Translations under genes and position numbers: made by a program
The notes under the pieces: model-generated
Told to the model about the DNA's origin: nothing
The model's database searches: none
What the model saw: the letters and a program-made list of their open reading frames with translations, nothing else
Shown here: positions 50,816 through 60,838 of the stretch, piece after piece
How positions within the stretch are numbered: the stretch's first letter is position 1
Layout of the letters: the number at the start of each line of letters is the position of its first letter
DNA from: Streptomyces caelestis
GTDB lineage: Bacteria > Actinomycetota > Actinomycetes > Streptomycetales > Streptomycetaceae
Reading direction: 5' to 3'
Length of the DNA stretch: 64,000 nt
Assembly: GCF_014205255.1 (NCBI RefSeq)
Contig: NZ_JACHNE010000001.1
Coordinates: 1,922,001 to 1,986,000 of the forward strand

Positions 50816-51195
50816 CGCGTCCTCCCCTGTACCGCGCCGGGCCCGGCGGCCAGGTGCAGCCGCTCCACCTGGACGACGACCTCCGGCACCTGCATTCCCA
50901 CCAAGGCGCCTACCCGCTCGACGACTTGGCGACGCACCTGACGGCAGCGCGCGCCGATGTCGCAGGGGTAGTCGAGCTCGACGTGGACCCTGACGTGTAC
51001 GACGTGGTGGTGGACGACGACGGTGGCGGACGGCCGGCCGGCGCCGGGCGGCAGCGTTCCGACGGCCTCGTGCGCCGCCTGGGAGGCGATCTTCGCGACG
51101 ACCCGGTCGGCGATCGTGGTCGCGCCCCGCTCGCCCGGCGGGACGACGTTCAGGGGTCTGTCGAGCTCACCGGCCCCCGCGCTCACGGTCGTCAC
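50812..51195 (-). CDS. Asp23/Gls24-family protein (short, divergent)
   Basis: The protein has 127 residues. The start TTIADRVVAKIASQAAHEAVGTL matches the Asp23 opening, followed by ATVVVHHHVVHVRVHVELDYPCDIGARCRQVRRQVVERVGAL and VVVQVERLHLA, the strand-helix-strand core. The histidine-rich strand (VVVHHHVVHVRVH) is unusual. It overlaps the DUF6286 gene downstream and the small membrane gene upstream, each by four bases. Confidence 0.87.
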   Translation of the reverse strand: MTTVSAGAGELDRPLNVVPPGERGATTIADRVVAKIASQAAHEAVGTLPPGAGRPSATVVVHHHVVHVRVHVELDYPCDIGARCRQVRRQVVERVGALVGMQVPEVVVQVERLHLAAGPGAVQGRTR

Positions 51196-51374
51196 CGCCG
51201 GCGTTCACGGGGACGGAAGAAGTCGCCGAAGTCCATGTCCCCGTCCAGGAACCGGCCGACGACGAAGCCGACGGCGCCCAGCGCCGCCACCAGCAGGAAG
51301 GCGCCGAATCCGCCGAAGTATCCGGCGAATGCCAGTGCCATGCCGGCGATCATGCCGACGACGGCCATGCTCAT
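51192..51374 (-). CDS. Small two-helix membrane protein of the Asp23 module
   Basis: The protein has 60 residues. Two hydrophobic stretches (VVGMIAGMALAFAGYFGGFGAFLLVAALGAVGFVVGRFL) are followed by a charged end DMDFGDFFRPRERRR. In position and size it corresponds to the DUF2273-like proteins found in Asp23 operons. Its stop overlaps the start of the downstream Asp23-like gene, and it lies 49 bases after the main asp23 gene. Confidence 0.82.
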   Translation of the reverse strand: MSMAVVGMIAGMALAFAGYFGGFGAFLLVAALGAVGFVVGRFLDGDMDFGDFFRPRERRR

Positions 51375-51423
51375 GCTGCGCTCCTCAGCTCCTCGGTCGC
51401 TGCGTTGTCCGGTCGCGGATGCC

Positions 51424-51897
51424 TCACTGGATCCGACGCTCCGGTTCCTCTTCCTCCTCGTCCGGCAGCTTCACGTCGCTCACCGCGATGTTGACCTCGA
51501 CGACCTCGAGGCCCGTCATCCGCTCGACGGCGGTGATGACGTTCTCCCGTACGTCCCGGGCCACATCGGCGATCGACACGCCGTAGTCGACCACGATCTC
51601 CAGGTCGAGGGCGGCCTGCACCTCGCCGACCTCGACCTTCACACCGCGCGACACCGCCTTGGCGCCGCCGGGTACGCGGTCGCGTACTGCTCCGAACGTG
51701 CGGGACAGGCCGCTGCCCATGGCGTGTACACCGTCCACATCACGTGCGGCGAGCCCGGCGATCTTCTCCACGACGCCGTCCGCGATGGTCGTCCGCCCCC
51801 GGGAGCCGGGGTCTCCCCCGCCACGCTTGGTCAGCGGGCTCCGGCGTGCCGCCGCCGTCTCGGTCGCCCCGCCCCGGTTCTCGGTCATGTCAGTCAT
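51424..51897 (-). CDS. Asp23/Gls24-family envelope stress protein
   Basis: The protein has 157 residues and is the canonical member of the module: TTIADGVVEKIAGLAARDVDGVHAM, GVKVEVGEVQAALDLEIVVDYGVSIADVARDVRENVITAVERMTGLEVVEVNIAVSDVKL, and an acidic tail (DEEEEEP). Asp23 proteins polymerise on membrane-bound AmaP and respond to envelope stress. The ATG is at 51897, shared region with a divergent Asp23-like gene 87 bases away. It is the first gene of the leftward operon. Confidence 0.92.
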   Translation of the reverse strand: MTDMTENRGGATETAAARRSPLTKRGGGDPGSRGRTTIADGVVEKIAGLAARDVDGVHAMGSGLSRTFGAVRDRVPGGAKAVSRGVKVEVGEVQAALDLEIVVDYGVSIADVARDVRENVITAVERMTGLEVVEVNIAVSDVKLPDEEEEEPERRIQ

Positions 51898-51984
51898 CGC
51901 CGTTCGTCCTTTTCGGTTGTCGTCCTGCGACCACCGTAAGCACGGTTGCGTGGTTCCGCGCTTCTGATGCGGCAGGCTGGAGGA

Positions 51985-52701
51985 ATGACGGCCGACGGGT
52001 GGACACAGGCAGTGAGACATCAACTGGGCCTCGGCAGGCTCCTGCCGCTGGGTGAGGCGCGGGACGGCGCGTGGATCGCCGAGCGGGCGGCCGAGGCGGT
52101 GCTGCGGCGCGCGGCAAGGGACGCTGCGGGCGTGCGCCTCGAAGCGCTCCGCGTCGCGCTCGCCGATCCGGCGGACATCGGGAGCCCGGCTGTGCCGGCC
52201 CCGCCGAGCGCTCTGCCGCCGGGGCCGCTGCGGGTGACGGCGGAGTTCGCGGCCACGGCCTCGCAGCCGCTGCCGACGACGGCGTCGCTGCTGCGGGCGA
52301 CGCTGGCGACGGCCGCGACGCAGCGGCTCGGTCTGACGGTGACGGAGGTGGATCTGCGGGTGACGGGCCTGCTGGAGGACGAGACGGAACCGCCCGGGCC
52401 TCCCGCGCCGCTCCCCGAGCCGCCGCGCGCCGCGCGGGCCGGGGGCGACGACGAGGGCCGCGTCGCCGCCACCGCGCTCAAGGTCCCGGGCGTGCTTCAT
52501 CTGACCGGGTCGCTGGGCCACCCCGTGCACATCGGGAAGCTGCCGGGCGACGCCGCGCTGCCGCACCGCCACGTCCGGCTGGAACTCGCGGTGCGCGAGG
52601 ACCACCGGGCCCGGGACGTGGCGCGTGACGTCCGCACCGCGGTGCGGACGTCACTGCCGGACCACCCGACCGTGGCGGTCCTGGTGAGCGGGATCGGCTG
52701 A
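51985..52701 (+). CDS. Divergent protein with two Asp23-like halves
   Basis: The protein has 238 residues. The C-terminal half (VAATALKVPGVLHL, VRLELAVREDHRARDVARDVRTAVRTSLPDHPTVAVLVSGI) follows the Asp23 pattern closely, and the N-terminal half repeats it weakly (WIAERAAEAVLRRAARDAAGVRLEALRV, RVTAEFAATASQPLPTTASLLRATLATAATQRLGLTVTEVDLRVTGL). From memory, homologues carry the misleading label nucleopolyhedrovirus P10 family. The ATG at 51985 follows GGAGGA. It is divergent from the Asp23 operon and probably part of the same system. Confidence 0.75.
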   Translation: MTADGWTQAVRHQLGLGRLLPLGEARDGAWIAERAAEAVLRRAARDAAGVRLEALRVALADPADIGSPAVPAPPSALPPGPLRVTAEFAATASQPLPTTASLLRATLATAATQRLGLTVTEVDLRVTGLLEDETEPPGPPAPLPEPPRAARAGGDDEGRVAATALKVPGVLHLTGSLGHPVHIGKLPGDAALPHRHVRLELAVREDHRARDVARDVRTAVRTSLPDHPTVAVLVSGIG

Positions 52702-52795
52702 GGCGGATCGGCTGAGGACGCGGCGCCCGTCGTGGGTCCCGGACACCCGCACGGCCGGCGGCGACTCCCCTGGCGACGCCGGGAAGCGGCCCGGC

Positions 52796-53599
52796 TCAGT
52801 CCCCGGCGCCCGCGAGGTCGCGCAGACGGCGGGCCTGGGCCTGGCGTTCCGCGCCGCGCTGGTCCTCGTAGGTGCGGTCCTGCGCGCCACGCAGCAGCGC
52901 CTTGGTCTCGATGACCGCGTCGCGGGGCGCGGCGAGCACGGCCGAAGTGAGGTCGCGGACCGTGTCGTCGAGTTCGCCGGCGGGCACGGCCACGTTGGCC
53001 AGCCCGGTGTTCACGGCCTCCTCGGCCGTGACGAAGCGCCCGGTCACGCAGATCTCCAGCGCGCGGGCGTATCCGACGAGTCCCACCAGCGGATGCGTGC
53101 CCGTCAGGTCGGGCACGAGTCCGAGGCTGGTCTCGCGCATGGCGAACTGCACGTCGTCGGCGACGACGCGCAGGTCGCAGGCGAGGGCGAGCTGGAAGCC
53201 CGCCCCGATGGCGTGCCCCTGGACGGCGGCGACGGAGACGATGTCGCTGCGCCGCCACCAGGTGAACGCCTCCTGGTACTCGGCGATGGTCGCGTCCAGC
53301 TCGGCGTCGCTCCCACGCGCGAGGTCGATGAACGACGGTTCCCCGTCGAAGCCCTCGGGAGTGAACGCCTGCCGGTCGAGACCGGCCGAGAAGGACTTGC
53401 CCTCGGCCCGCAGCACCACGACGCGGACGGAGCCCGGCAGCTGCCGCCCGGCCTCGGTCAGCGCCCGCCACAGAGCGGGGCTCTGCGCGTTGCGCTTGGC
53501 CGGGTTGGTCAGCGTCACCGTGGCGATCGCGTCGTCGACGGTGAGTCGTACGCCGTCCTTGTCGAGTACGGGAACGAGGTCCTTGTCGGGCGAAGCCAT
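52796..53599 (-). CDS. Enoyl-CoA hydratase/isomerase family protein
   Basis: The protein has 267 residues of the crotonase fold: TLTNPAKRNAQSPALW, oxyanion-hole segments EGKSFSAGLD and VQGHAIGAGFQLALACDLRV, then FAMRETSLGLVPDLTGTHPLVGLVGYARALEICVTGRFVTAEEAVNTGL. The catalytic Glu/Asp positions of true hydratases are partly altered (SLGLVPDLTGT), so hydratase versus isomerase activity is open. It is a single gene, with gbn upstream on the same strand. Confidence 0.9.
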   Translation of the reverse strand: MASPDKDLVPVLDKDGVRLTVDDAIATVTLTNPAKRNAQSPALWRALTEAGRQLPGSVRVVVLRAEGKSFSAGLDRQAFTPEGFDGEPSFIDLARGSDAELDATIAEYQEAFTWWRRSDIVSVAAVQGHAIGAGFQLALACDLRVVADDVQFAMRETSLGLVPDLTGTHPLVGLVGYARALEICVTGRFVTAEEAVNTGLANVAVPAGELDDTVRDLTSAVLAAPRDAVIETKALLRGAQDRTYEDQRGAERQAQARRLRDLAGAGD

Positions 53600-53644
53600 G
53601 GAACGCCTCCGATGTGTGCGGTCAGCTAAGTGACTGCACAGTAA

Positions 53645-53676
53645 CCACCCGGCCGGTCAACCGACCGACCGGGTGG
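53645..53676 (-). terminator. Terminator after gbn
   Basis: CCACCCGGCCGGTC (53645-53658) pairs with GACCGACCGGGTGG (53663-53676), one G-T pair, over a four-base loop. It lies 30 bases after the gbn stop and before the enoyl-CoA hydratase gene. Confidence 0.7.
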
Positions 53677-53706
53677 CCACCATCGAAGCCGAGGGGCCAC
53701 CCGGGG

Positions 53707-53925
53707 TCAGGCCGTGGCCTTTTTGCCCCGTGTCGCCCCGCCACGCCCTCGCAGCGTGACGCCCGACTCACTGAGCATGCGGTGCACAAAGCCATACGAG
53801 CGGCCGGTCTCCTCGGCCAACGCCCGGATGCTCGCACCGGCGTCGTACTTCTTCTTCAGGTCTGCCGCGAGCTTGTCGCGCGCGGCGCCGGTCACCCGGC
53901 TGCCCTTCTTCAGAGTCTCGGCCAC
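53707..53925 (-). CDS. gbn: GATC-binding nucleoid-associated protein Gbn
   Basis: The protein has 72 residues and is very basic. After AETLKKGSRVTGAARDKLAADLKKKY comes a helix-turn-helix (about 31-58: ASIRALAEETGRSYGFVHRMLSESGV) and a basic tail (RGRGGATRGKKATA). It matches, from memory, SCO1839/Gbn of S. coelicolor, a small nucleoid protein reported to bind sites containing GATC and to influence development. The start is the GTG at 53925 behind GAGGAGG. Upstream DNA holds one GATC 40 bases away and five more about 270-340 bases away, in palindromic pairs. Confidence 0.92.
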   Translation of the reverse strand: MAETLKKGSRVTGAARDKLAADLKKKYDAGASIRALAEETGRSYGFVHRMLSESGVTLRGRGGATRGKKATA

Positions 53926-54125
53926 CCGTGCCTCCTCATGGGAAGTGCGCTCTGGTCTCCTCATGATCACCCCTCCGGGCGCCGATGGCCACCCATTCGG
54001 CAAGGTCCGTGAGACAAGGTTGTGACGACGGGAGCGCATCCCCACAAGTGGAATACAGGATTCCGAAGTGTGGCGTCCGTACGGCCGAACGGATTGCCCC
54101 GGGAAACCCCAGGTCAGAAAGGCGT

Positions 54126-54162
54126 CGCGGCCGAGCCCGGAAGAATCGGGGGCTCGGCCGCG
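54126..54162 (-). terminator. Terminator after the ABC-F gene
   Basis: CGCGGCCGAGCCC (54126-54138) pairs perfectly with GGGCTCGGCCGCG (54150-54162). It lies about 100 bases past the ABC-F stop and 200 bases before the gbn start. Confidence 0.75.
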
Positions 54163-54194
54163 AAATCGATGTAGGACACACCTCGGTACGAGGA

Positions 54195-54260
54195 GATCTC
54201 ACACAGATGATGGATCACCGCTAGGCCGAATGATCCATACGCCGTTGATCACGCATTCGA

Positions 54261-54264
<4 letters not shown>
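54195..54264. promoter_or_regulatory. GATC cluster with two GATC palindromes, putative Gbn site
   Basis: GATC occurs at 54195, 54213, 54232, 54247 and 54259, five times in 68 bases of high-GC DNA. Four of them form two perfect inverted repeats: TGGATCA(54211)/TGATCCA(54231) and TTGATC(54245)/GATCAA(54259). The cluster is upstream of gbn, whose product is reported to recognise GATC, and overlaps the 3' end of the ABC-F gene. Apart from the terminator, the rest of 53926-54260 has no gene signal. Confidence 0.5.
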
Positions 54265-55859
<1,595 letters not shown>

Positions 55860-56089
55860 GGACAGACTCCAGGGCGATACGGGGGCGATGGGCGGTTGAG
55901 GACGTTCCCGCCGTCTAATGCGCGAGGAGAAAGGCCATGGGGGACAGTCTAACGGGGGCGTGCAACCACTTTTTCTGCGTGCGGGAGTTCGGTTCGTCTC
56001 GCCGGGTCGTTGTCAGTGGTGGGTGCGAGACTGAGCGGCAGGACCGGATCATCGGATATCCGGCGACCGGGCACGAGGGAGTGATCGGT

Positions 56090-56503
56090 ATGGCAGGCAC
56101 GTCCGGCGGGCGTCCGAGCATCTACCCGACGCTGCTGTACGCCGACGCGAAGGCGGCGATCCGGCAGCTCACGGAGGCCTTCGGCTTCACGGAGCTGTCG
56201 GTGTACGAGGGCGAGGACGGCGCGGTGATGCACGCAGAGCTGGTGCAGGGCAACGGCGCGGTGATGGTCGGCACCAAGGGCACCGGAAGCGTCTTCGACA
56301 AGGCGATGAAGAACGCGGGCACGACCGGGGTGTACGTCGTCGTGGACGACGTGGACGCACACCACCGCCGCGCCGTGGATCACGGCGCGGAGATCCTGAT
56401 GCCCCCGACGGACCAGGACTACGGCTCGCGGGACTACATGGCCCGGGACGTCGAGGGCAACGTGTGGAGCTTCGGGACGTACGCGCCCGAGACAGCGGGC
56501 TGA
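56090..56503 (+). CDS. VOC-superfamily (glyoxalase-like) protein
   Basis: The protein has 137 residues of two beta-alpha-beta-beta-beta units: YPTLLYADAKAAIRQLTEAFGFTELSVY in the first, and VYVVVDDVDAHHRRAVDHGAEILMPPTDQDYGSRDYMARDVEGNVWSFGTY in the second. It fits the PhnB/glyoxalase-bleomycin resistance group, with candidate metal ligands at His/Glu positions (AVMHAEL, DVEGN). The substrate is unknown. The ATG at 56090 is preceded by GAGGGA. It is convergent with the next gene (14 bases). The 230-base upstream gap is shared with ABC-F. Confidence 0.88.
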   Translation: MAGTSGGRPSIYPTLLYADAKAAIRQLTEAFGFTELSVYEGEDGAVMHAELVQGNGAVMVGTKGTGSVFDKAMKNAGTTGVYVVVDDVDAHHRRAVDHGAEILMPPTDQDYGSRDYMARDVEGNVWSFGTYAPETAG

Positions 56504-56516
56504 CGGCCCACACGGA

Positions 56517-57842
56517 CTAGCTGCCTCCGGTGTGCACCTGGAAGGCGGCTCGGCGTACGGCCTTGGCCAGGGCCGGGTCGGGGTGGGCCGCGGCGAGGGC
56601 GACCAGGACCTGCACGGTTCGCGGGTGGCCCACGGCCCGCACCTCGTCCAGCAGCATCGGGATGGTCGGCTGCACGGCGGACTCCAGGTGGCGGACGAGC
56701 AGCGGTGCCTCACCGTGGTCGGCGACGGCGGCGGCGGTGTCCACCCACAGCCAGGTCGCCTCCTCGCGGGTGAGCACCTCGTGGGCGTCCTCCGGGTCGG
56801 CCCCGTCGTGCTCGGCCAGCCACAGCAGCGCGTACGGCCTGAGCGTCGGCTCGTCCAGCACGGCGCGGACGTCCGGCTCGGCGGGGGCGCCGACCACGCG
56901 CAGCGCCTCGAAGGCGAGGCCGCGCAGCAGGGCGTCCTCGCCGCGGGCGGCGCCGAGGAGTTCGGTGACGGCGCTGCCGACGGTACGGGCGGCGAGCCAG
57001 GCCCGGTACTCGGCGCGGGCCGCGTTCGGGCGCAGTTGGGCGCAGCCGCGGAGCATGTCCTCGGCGGCCTGCTCGATGTTCCCGGCGGGGCTCTGCGCGG
57101 CGACGCAGATCTGCTCCAGCTTGACCCAGACGGCCCAGTTGCCGAGCGGGGTGAGCGTGGCGTGGCCGTCGCCGTAGGTGAGGGCGCCGACGGAGGCGAG
57201 GGCGCGCAGGGCCCAGTCGAGGAGCGGGGCGAGCGGGGCGTCGGTGGGCGCCGGTTCGGCCGGAGGCTCGGGCTGCGGGCCGTAGGGGATCTCGCAGCGT
57301 GCCGTGCGCAGCTCGGTGACGCGCTGCTCCAGGAGGTCGAGGAGCTGCTCCACGGGGACGGGGCCGGCGGACAGCTGCAGGAACGAGAGCACCTGCGGCA
57401 TGGCCGAGACGACCTCGGCGACGGCGGCGGGCTCGTGGGCCTCGGGTTCCGGACAAGCGAGCGACCAGGCGTCGAAGAGGGCGACCCAGCCGCGCAGTAC
57501 GGCGCTGTCGTCGCGGTCCCAGGCGCGCAGCCGCCAGCCGGGGCGGGCGCTGTCGCCGTGGACCTCGACGAGACCGGCGAGCCTGGCGGTGTCCCAGTCG
57601 GCTCTGACCTGATCCGGGGTCAGGCCCAGCTCGCGGGCCGCCCGTTCGGCGGTCGCGTCGGAGAGGGTGGCCTTGCCGTCGGCGGTGGCGCTGCCCCGGC
57701 CGGGGCCGAGCTCGGTGTCGGCCCAGCGGGCGACGCGGGCCGCGTCGGCCAGACCTGAGCGTGCCATTCTGGCCAGCTCCGCCGGTGCGGGGGTGCCCTC
57801 CGGGGGGCGCGGGGCGGGTCGGCGCGAGCGCCGCTGGTTCAT
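56517..57842 (-). CDS. Conserved Streptomyces hypothetical, helical-repeat protein
   Basis: The protein has 441 residues and no membrane segment. The first 130 residues look like winged-helix DNA- or protein-binding modules (DATAERAARELGLTPDQVRADWDTARLAGLVEVHGD), and the remainder is helical with HEAT-like character (LLRGLAFEALRVVGAPAEPDVRAVLDEPTLRPYALLWLAEHDG). I know it only as a Streptomyces hypothetical. The ATG at 57842 begins MNQRRSRRPAPRPP. The upstream gap of about 297 bases (57843-58139) shows no further gene. Confidence 0.75.
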   Translation of the reverse strand: MNQRRSRRPAPRPPEGTPAPAELARMARSGLADAARVARWADTELGPGRGSATADGKATLSDATAERAARELGLTPDQVRADWDTARLAGLVEVHGDSARPGWRLRAWDRDDSAVLRGWVALFDAWSLACPEPEAHEPAAVAEVVSAMPQVLSFLQLSAGPVPVEQLLDLLEQRVTELRTARCEIPYGPQPEPPAEPAPTDAPLAPLLDWALRALASVGALTYGDGHATLTPLGNWAVWVKLEQICVAAQSPAGNIEQAAEDMLRGCAQLRPNAARAEYRAWLAARTVGSAVTELLGAARGEDALLRGLAFEALRVVGAPAEPDVRAVLDEPTLRPYALLWLAEHDGADPEDAHEVLTREEATWLWVDTAAAVADHGEAPLLVRHLESAVQPTIPMLLDEVRAVGHPRTVQVLVALAAAHPDPALAKAVRRAAFQVHTGGS

Positions 57843-58139
57843 CGCTCTGGGGGCTGCGGCCAGGGGTCGCGGGCGGACGAGTCGAAGCCTGGAGTCGCGC
57901 GGGATACGGGACGTCACGGGGGCAGTCTCCCGGTTGACGGTCCGAAAACCCAAACGGAATGTCACGGCGGGCGACGGGGATGGCCAACGCACGGGGTCCC
58001 GTGAGTGGTCGAGGGGCGCGAACAGGCCAGTGGTACGACGCTAAACGGAATCATCACCACCGGTCGCCAGGGAGCGGGTCGGGACGTGGTTGCGCCGGGG
58101 CGAAGGGGGCGTGAACGGGGGGTGTGCGAGGCCAGAGGG

Positions 58140-59267
58140 TCACATGAGAGGTGTCAGGAAGCGCCGCAGCGCCTCCTCGTAGCCCTGCGGGTCGGCGTTC
58201 CACATCGCTCCGTGGGGCGCGTGGCCGACGGTGCGGAGGGCGACCACGTCGGGACGGGCGTCGGCGAGCCGGCGGGAGAGCTGCCAGGGTGCCACGGTGT
58301 CGTCCGGTCCGTGGAAGACGAGCGCCGGGACCCGGAGGCCGTCGGAGGGGTCCGTGCCAGGGCCGCGGTCGCCGTACATGCCGGTACGGCCCTGTGCGGC
58401 GCGGACGGCCAGGGGCAGCAGCGCGCCCGGGGTGCGGCGGGCCGCGGCGAGGGCGCGCAGGGTGGTCTCCCAGCTGAGCACCGGGGAGTCCAGGACGAGC
58501 CCGGAGACGCGGTCGCGCAGTCCCGAGTGCGCGGCGGCGCGCAGGGCCATGGTGGCGCCGGTGGACCAGCCGTGCAGGACGACCTGCCGGGCGCCGTAGC
58601 GCACGGCGTAGCGGATCGCGGCGTCGAGGTCGCGCCACTCGGTCTCGCCGAGGTGGTTCAGGCCGTCGGGCGGGCGGGGTGCGCCCAGGTCGCCGCGGTA
58701 GGCGAGGGCGAGCACCGGGAAGCGGTTGCGGTGCAGGAACCCCATGACGTTCATGGCGAGTTCCCGGGTGGTGCCCAGGCCGTGCACGGCGATCACCCAG
58801 GTGTCCCGGTCCCCCGGCACGAACCACGCGGGCAGGGCGCCGAGTTCGCCGGGGATGTCGATGTCGGCGTGTTCGAGGCCGAGGGCGGAGCTCGGGTTGC
58901 CGACGTACACGTTCGGCGTGAGCCAGGCCTTGTCTCCGGGTTTCAGCGTGCCGTGCGTGACCCGCTCCAGGCGGCGTACGACGGTGTCGGCGGGGTGCGG
59001 GGTGTTGGCCAGGACGGGGCCGACGACCGCGTGGGAGCCGTTGCCGGACAGGCCGTAGCGGCCGGGCCGCAGGGCGGCCAGGTCCCGGGTGAGGCTGATC
59101 TGCCCCGCGGCGGTGCCGTGCACGGTGAGCCGGGGTTCGGTGGGCAGGGGCCGGCCGGGAGGCGCCTTGAGCGCGGCGCCACTGGCGTACCGTCCGGCGG
59201 CCACGGCGGCGGCGCCGACCCCGATCACGGCGGTGACGGCAGCGGCCGCCGCTCTGACAGTACGCAC
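58140..59267 (-). CDS. Exported or membrane-anchored alpha/beta hydrolase
   Basis: The protein has 375 residues. An N-terminal hydrophobic segment (RAAAAAVTAVIGVGAAAVAAG) anchors or exports it. A beta-rich region (about 45-140) precedes the hydrolase core: HGLGTTREL oxyanion region, nucleophile S234 in HGWSTGATMAL, acid in HGPDDTVAPW and histidine in TVGHAPHGAMW. It may be an esterase or peptidase (prolyl-oligopeptidase/S9-like); the substrate is unknown. The start is the GTG at 59267. Confidence 0.87.
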   Translation of the reverse strand: MRTVRAAAAAVTAVIGVGAAAVAAGRYASGAALKAPPGRPLPTEPRLTVHGTAAGQISLTRDLAALRPGRYGLSGNGSHAVVGPVLANTPHPADTVVRRLERVTHGTLKPGDKAWLTPNVYVGNPSSALGLEHADIDIPGELGALPAWFVPGDRDTWVIAVHGLGTTRELAMNVMGFLHRNRFPVLALAYRGDLGAPRPPDGLNHLGETEWRDLDAAIRYAVRYGARQVVLHGWSTGATMALRAAAHSGLRDRVSGLVLDSPVLSWETTLRALAAARRTPGALLPLAVRAAQGRTGMYGDRGPGTDPSDGLRVPALVFHGPDDTVAPWQLSRRLADARPDVVALRTVGHAPHGAMWNADPQGYEEALRRFLTPLM

Positions 59268-59645
59268 GACTCCAGTGTCCTGGCGGACCGGGCGAGCGAC
59301 CAGTGGGAGACAGCGGCGGGGTGAGGGGCGCGGGGAGCGGGGAGGGGCGCGGCGTGACGTAGGGAGTCGGCGGGCGGTGGCTGCGTCCGGAGGGCGGGGC
59401 GCGGGCGCGCGGCCGTGCCGGCGGCTGCGCCCGGAGGGCAGGGCACGGCAGGGGGCAGTGCGGCGGCCACGCCCGGAGAGCGGGGGGCGAGGGTGCTGTG
59501 GTTGTGTCTGAAGGGAGGGCGCGCGCATCCCACAGCCACCCCGGGGGACGCCAGAGCCGGCGGCGTGACCGACGCGAAGGTCGGCGGTGCCGGGGAGCGT
59601 CCCCGGCCCGTGGGCCGAGGCGGACGGGTCGGGACGGGCCCGTGG
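59268..59645. other. Intergenic region with imperfect GC-rich repeats
   Basis: There is no convincing gene between the hydrolase start and the aldolase terminator. Four related GC-rich segments of the form GGCTGCGCCCGGAGGGC(A/G)GGGC occur between about 59380 and 59525, spaced about 42-50 bases. They may be degenerate repeats or a promoter-proximal structured region. Confidence 0.5.
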
Positions 59646-59670
59646 GGACACCCGGCGGCACCGGGTGTCC
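59646..59670 (-). terminator. Terminator after the aldolase gene
   Basis: GGACACCCGG at 59646-59655 pairs perfectly with CCGGGTGTCC at 59661-59670 over a five-base loop, 12 bases beyond the aldolase stop. Confidence 0.75.
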
Positions 59671-59681
59671 GGGGTGGAGCG

Positions 59682-60413
59682 TCAGCGGCGTTGGCCGTAG
59701 CCGCGGAGTCGTTCCTGTACCTCCGCCAGTTGCTCCTCGGACAGCAGGCTCGGGGACAGGCCCGGTACCGATGTGGCGGTCAGCCACAGGCGGCACATCC
59801 ACTCCAGCTGGGCAGTGCGGTCGTAGGCCTGGTCCAGTGACGCGCCGTGGGTGACGGTGCCGTGGTTCTGGAGGAGGCAGCCGGAGCGGTCGGCGAGGGC
59901 GCGGAGCATGTTCTCGGCCAACTCGTCGGTGCCGTACGTGGCATACGGGGCGACCCGGACGGGCCCGCCGAGCGCGGCGGCCATGTAGTGGATCAGCGGC
60001 AGCTCCGACACGAGCGTCGAGACGGCCGTCGCGTGCACGGCGTGGGTGTGGACGACGGCACGGGCGCCCGTCGTGCGGTAGACCGCGAGGTGCATGGGCA
60101 GCTCGCTGGTCGGGACGAGCGTGCCGAGAACCTGCCGGCCGTCGAGTCCGACGCCGGTCACGTCGTCCGGCTTCAGCCGGTCGTAGGGGACGCCCGACGG
60201 CGTGACCAGGACCGTGTCCCCGACGCGCACCGAGACGTTCCCCGACGTGCCGACGACGAGGCCGTCGGAGACGGTCCGGCGAGCCGTCGTGACGAGTTCC
60301 TCCCAGGCCCGCGCCTCCTCGGGGCGCACACCCCTGCGCCGCGACTCCCCCACATCCGGTCCACCGCCCCGGACGTCCCCCGCGCCTCGCCCGTCGCCTC
60401 GCTGCTCAGCCAT
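59682..60413 (-). CDS. Class II aldolase (L-fuculose-phosphate-aldolase family)
   Basis: The protein has 243 residues. Family motifs are GTSGNVSVRVGDTVLVTPSGVPYDRLKPDDV, SELPMHLAVYRTTGARAVVHTHAVHATAVS with the zinc-binding His pair, the catalytic acidic region and LLQNHGTVTHG with the third His. These zinc enzymes cleave sugar phosphates (fuculose-1-P, ribulose-P or methylthioribulose-P). The exact substrate cannot be fixed. The first 35 residues are a polar, Arg/Gly-rich extension. The ATG is at 60413. It is divergent from the phosphate transporter over 472 bases. Confidence 0.9.
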   Translation of the reverse strand: MAEQRGDGRGAGDVRGGGPDVGESRRRGVRPEEARAWEELVTTARRTVSDGLVVGTSGNVSVRVGDTVLVTPSGVPYDRLKPDDVTGVGLDGRQVLGTLVPTSELPMHLAVYRTTGARAVVHTHAVHATAVSTLVSELPLIHYMAAALGGPVRVAPYATYGTDELAENMLRALADRSGCLLQNHGTVTHGASLDQAYDRTAQLEWMCRLWLTATSVPGLSPSLLSEEQLAEVQERLRGYGQRR

Positions 60414-60816
60414 GCGGCGATCCTGCCAGGCAGGCCCCCAACGCGCCGCCGGACGGGGCACTTCAGGCCGGAAGCCGAGCATCCGTAAGGGCGCATATCT
60501 ATACAAGCACCTATAAAACTCGCCTAACCGGCGACATCCGGGCATTCCATGATCTTCCAGGGCCGCCGACCACCCCTCGTGGATCGCCCGCCACGACGCC
60601 GCGAGCGCGGGCGCACTGCCGGCCGACTGACCCTCGTGGACCTTCTGGCCGTACGGCAACGGCTCCGGAAGTCTGCCGGGTGACCAGAATCTCTTCGACG
60701 GGTCACCCGATCGGCTGAAACAGGTGGCGCGCGGGGCCTGGCCCTTGGGGGCGCGGGGAGCCTGACAGCAGGGCGGAACGACAACCTCGACGGTGGACAC
60801 CCCTGCGCCCCTCCCA
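60414..60816. other. Intergenic region with AT-rich island and inverted repeat
   Basis: No gene is supported here. An AT-rich island at about 60495-60520 (CTATACAAGCACCTATAAAA) probably carries the aldolase promoter. An 8-base inverted repeat GGGTGACC/GGTCACCC (60678-60708) lies nearer the transporter and could be a regulator site. Confidence 0.4.
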
Positions 60817-60838
60817 GTTCATCTTCCGTTCACTCGGG
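60817..60838 (+). promoter_or_regulatory. PHO-box-like direct repeat upstream of the phosphate transporter
   Basis: GTTCATCTTCC and GTTCACTCGGG are adjacent 11-base units whose GTTCA starts match the Streptomyces PhoP direct-repeat consensus (GTTCACC at 11-base period). They end 47 bases before the transporter ATG. A third weaker unit may follow at 60839. This predicts control by PhoR-PhoP, in line with the encoded low-affinity phosphate permease. Confidence 0.6.
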
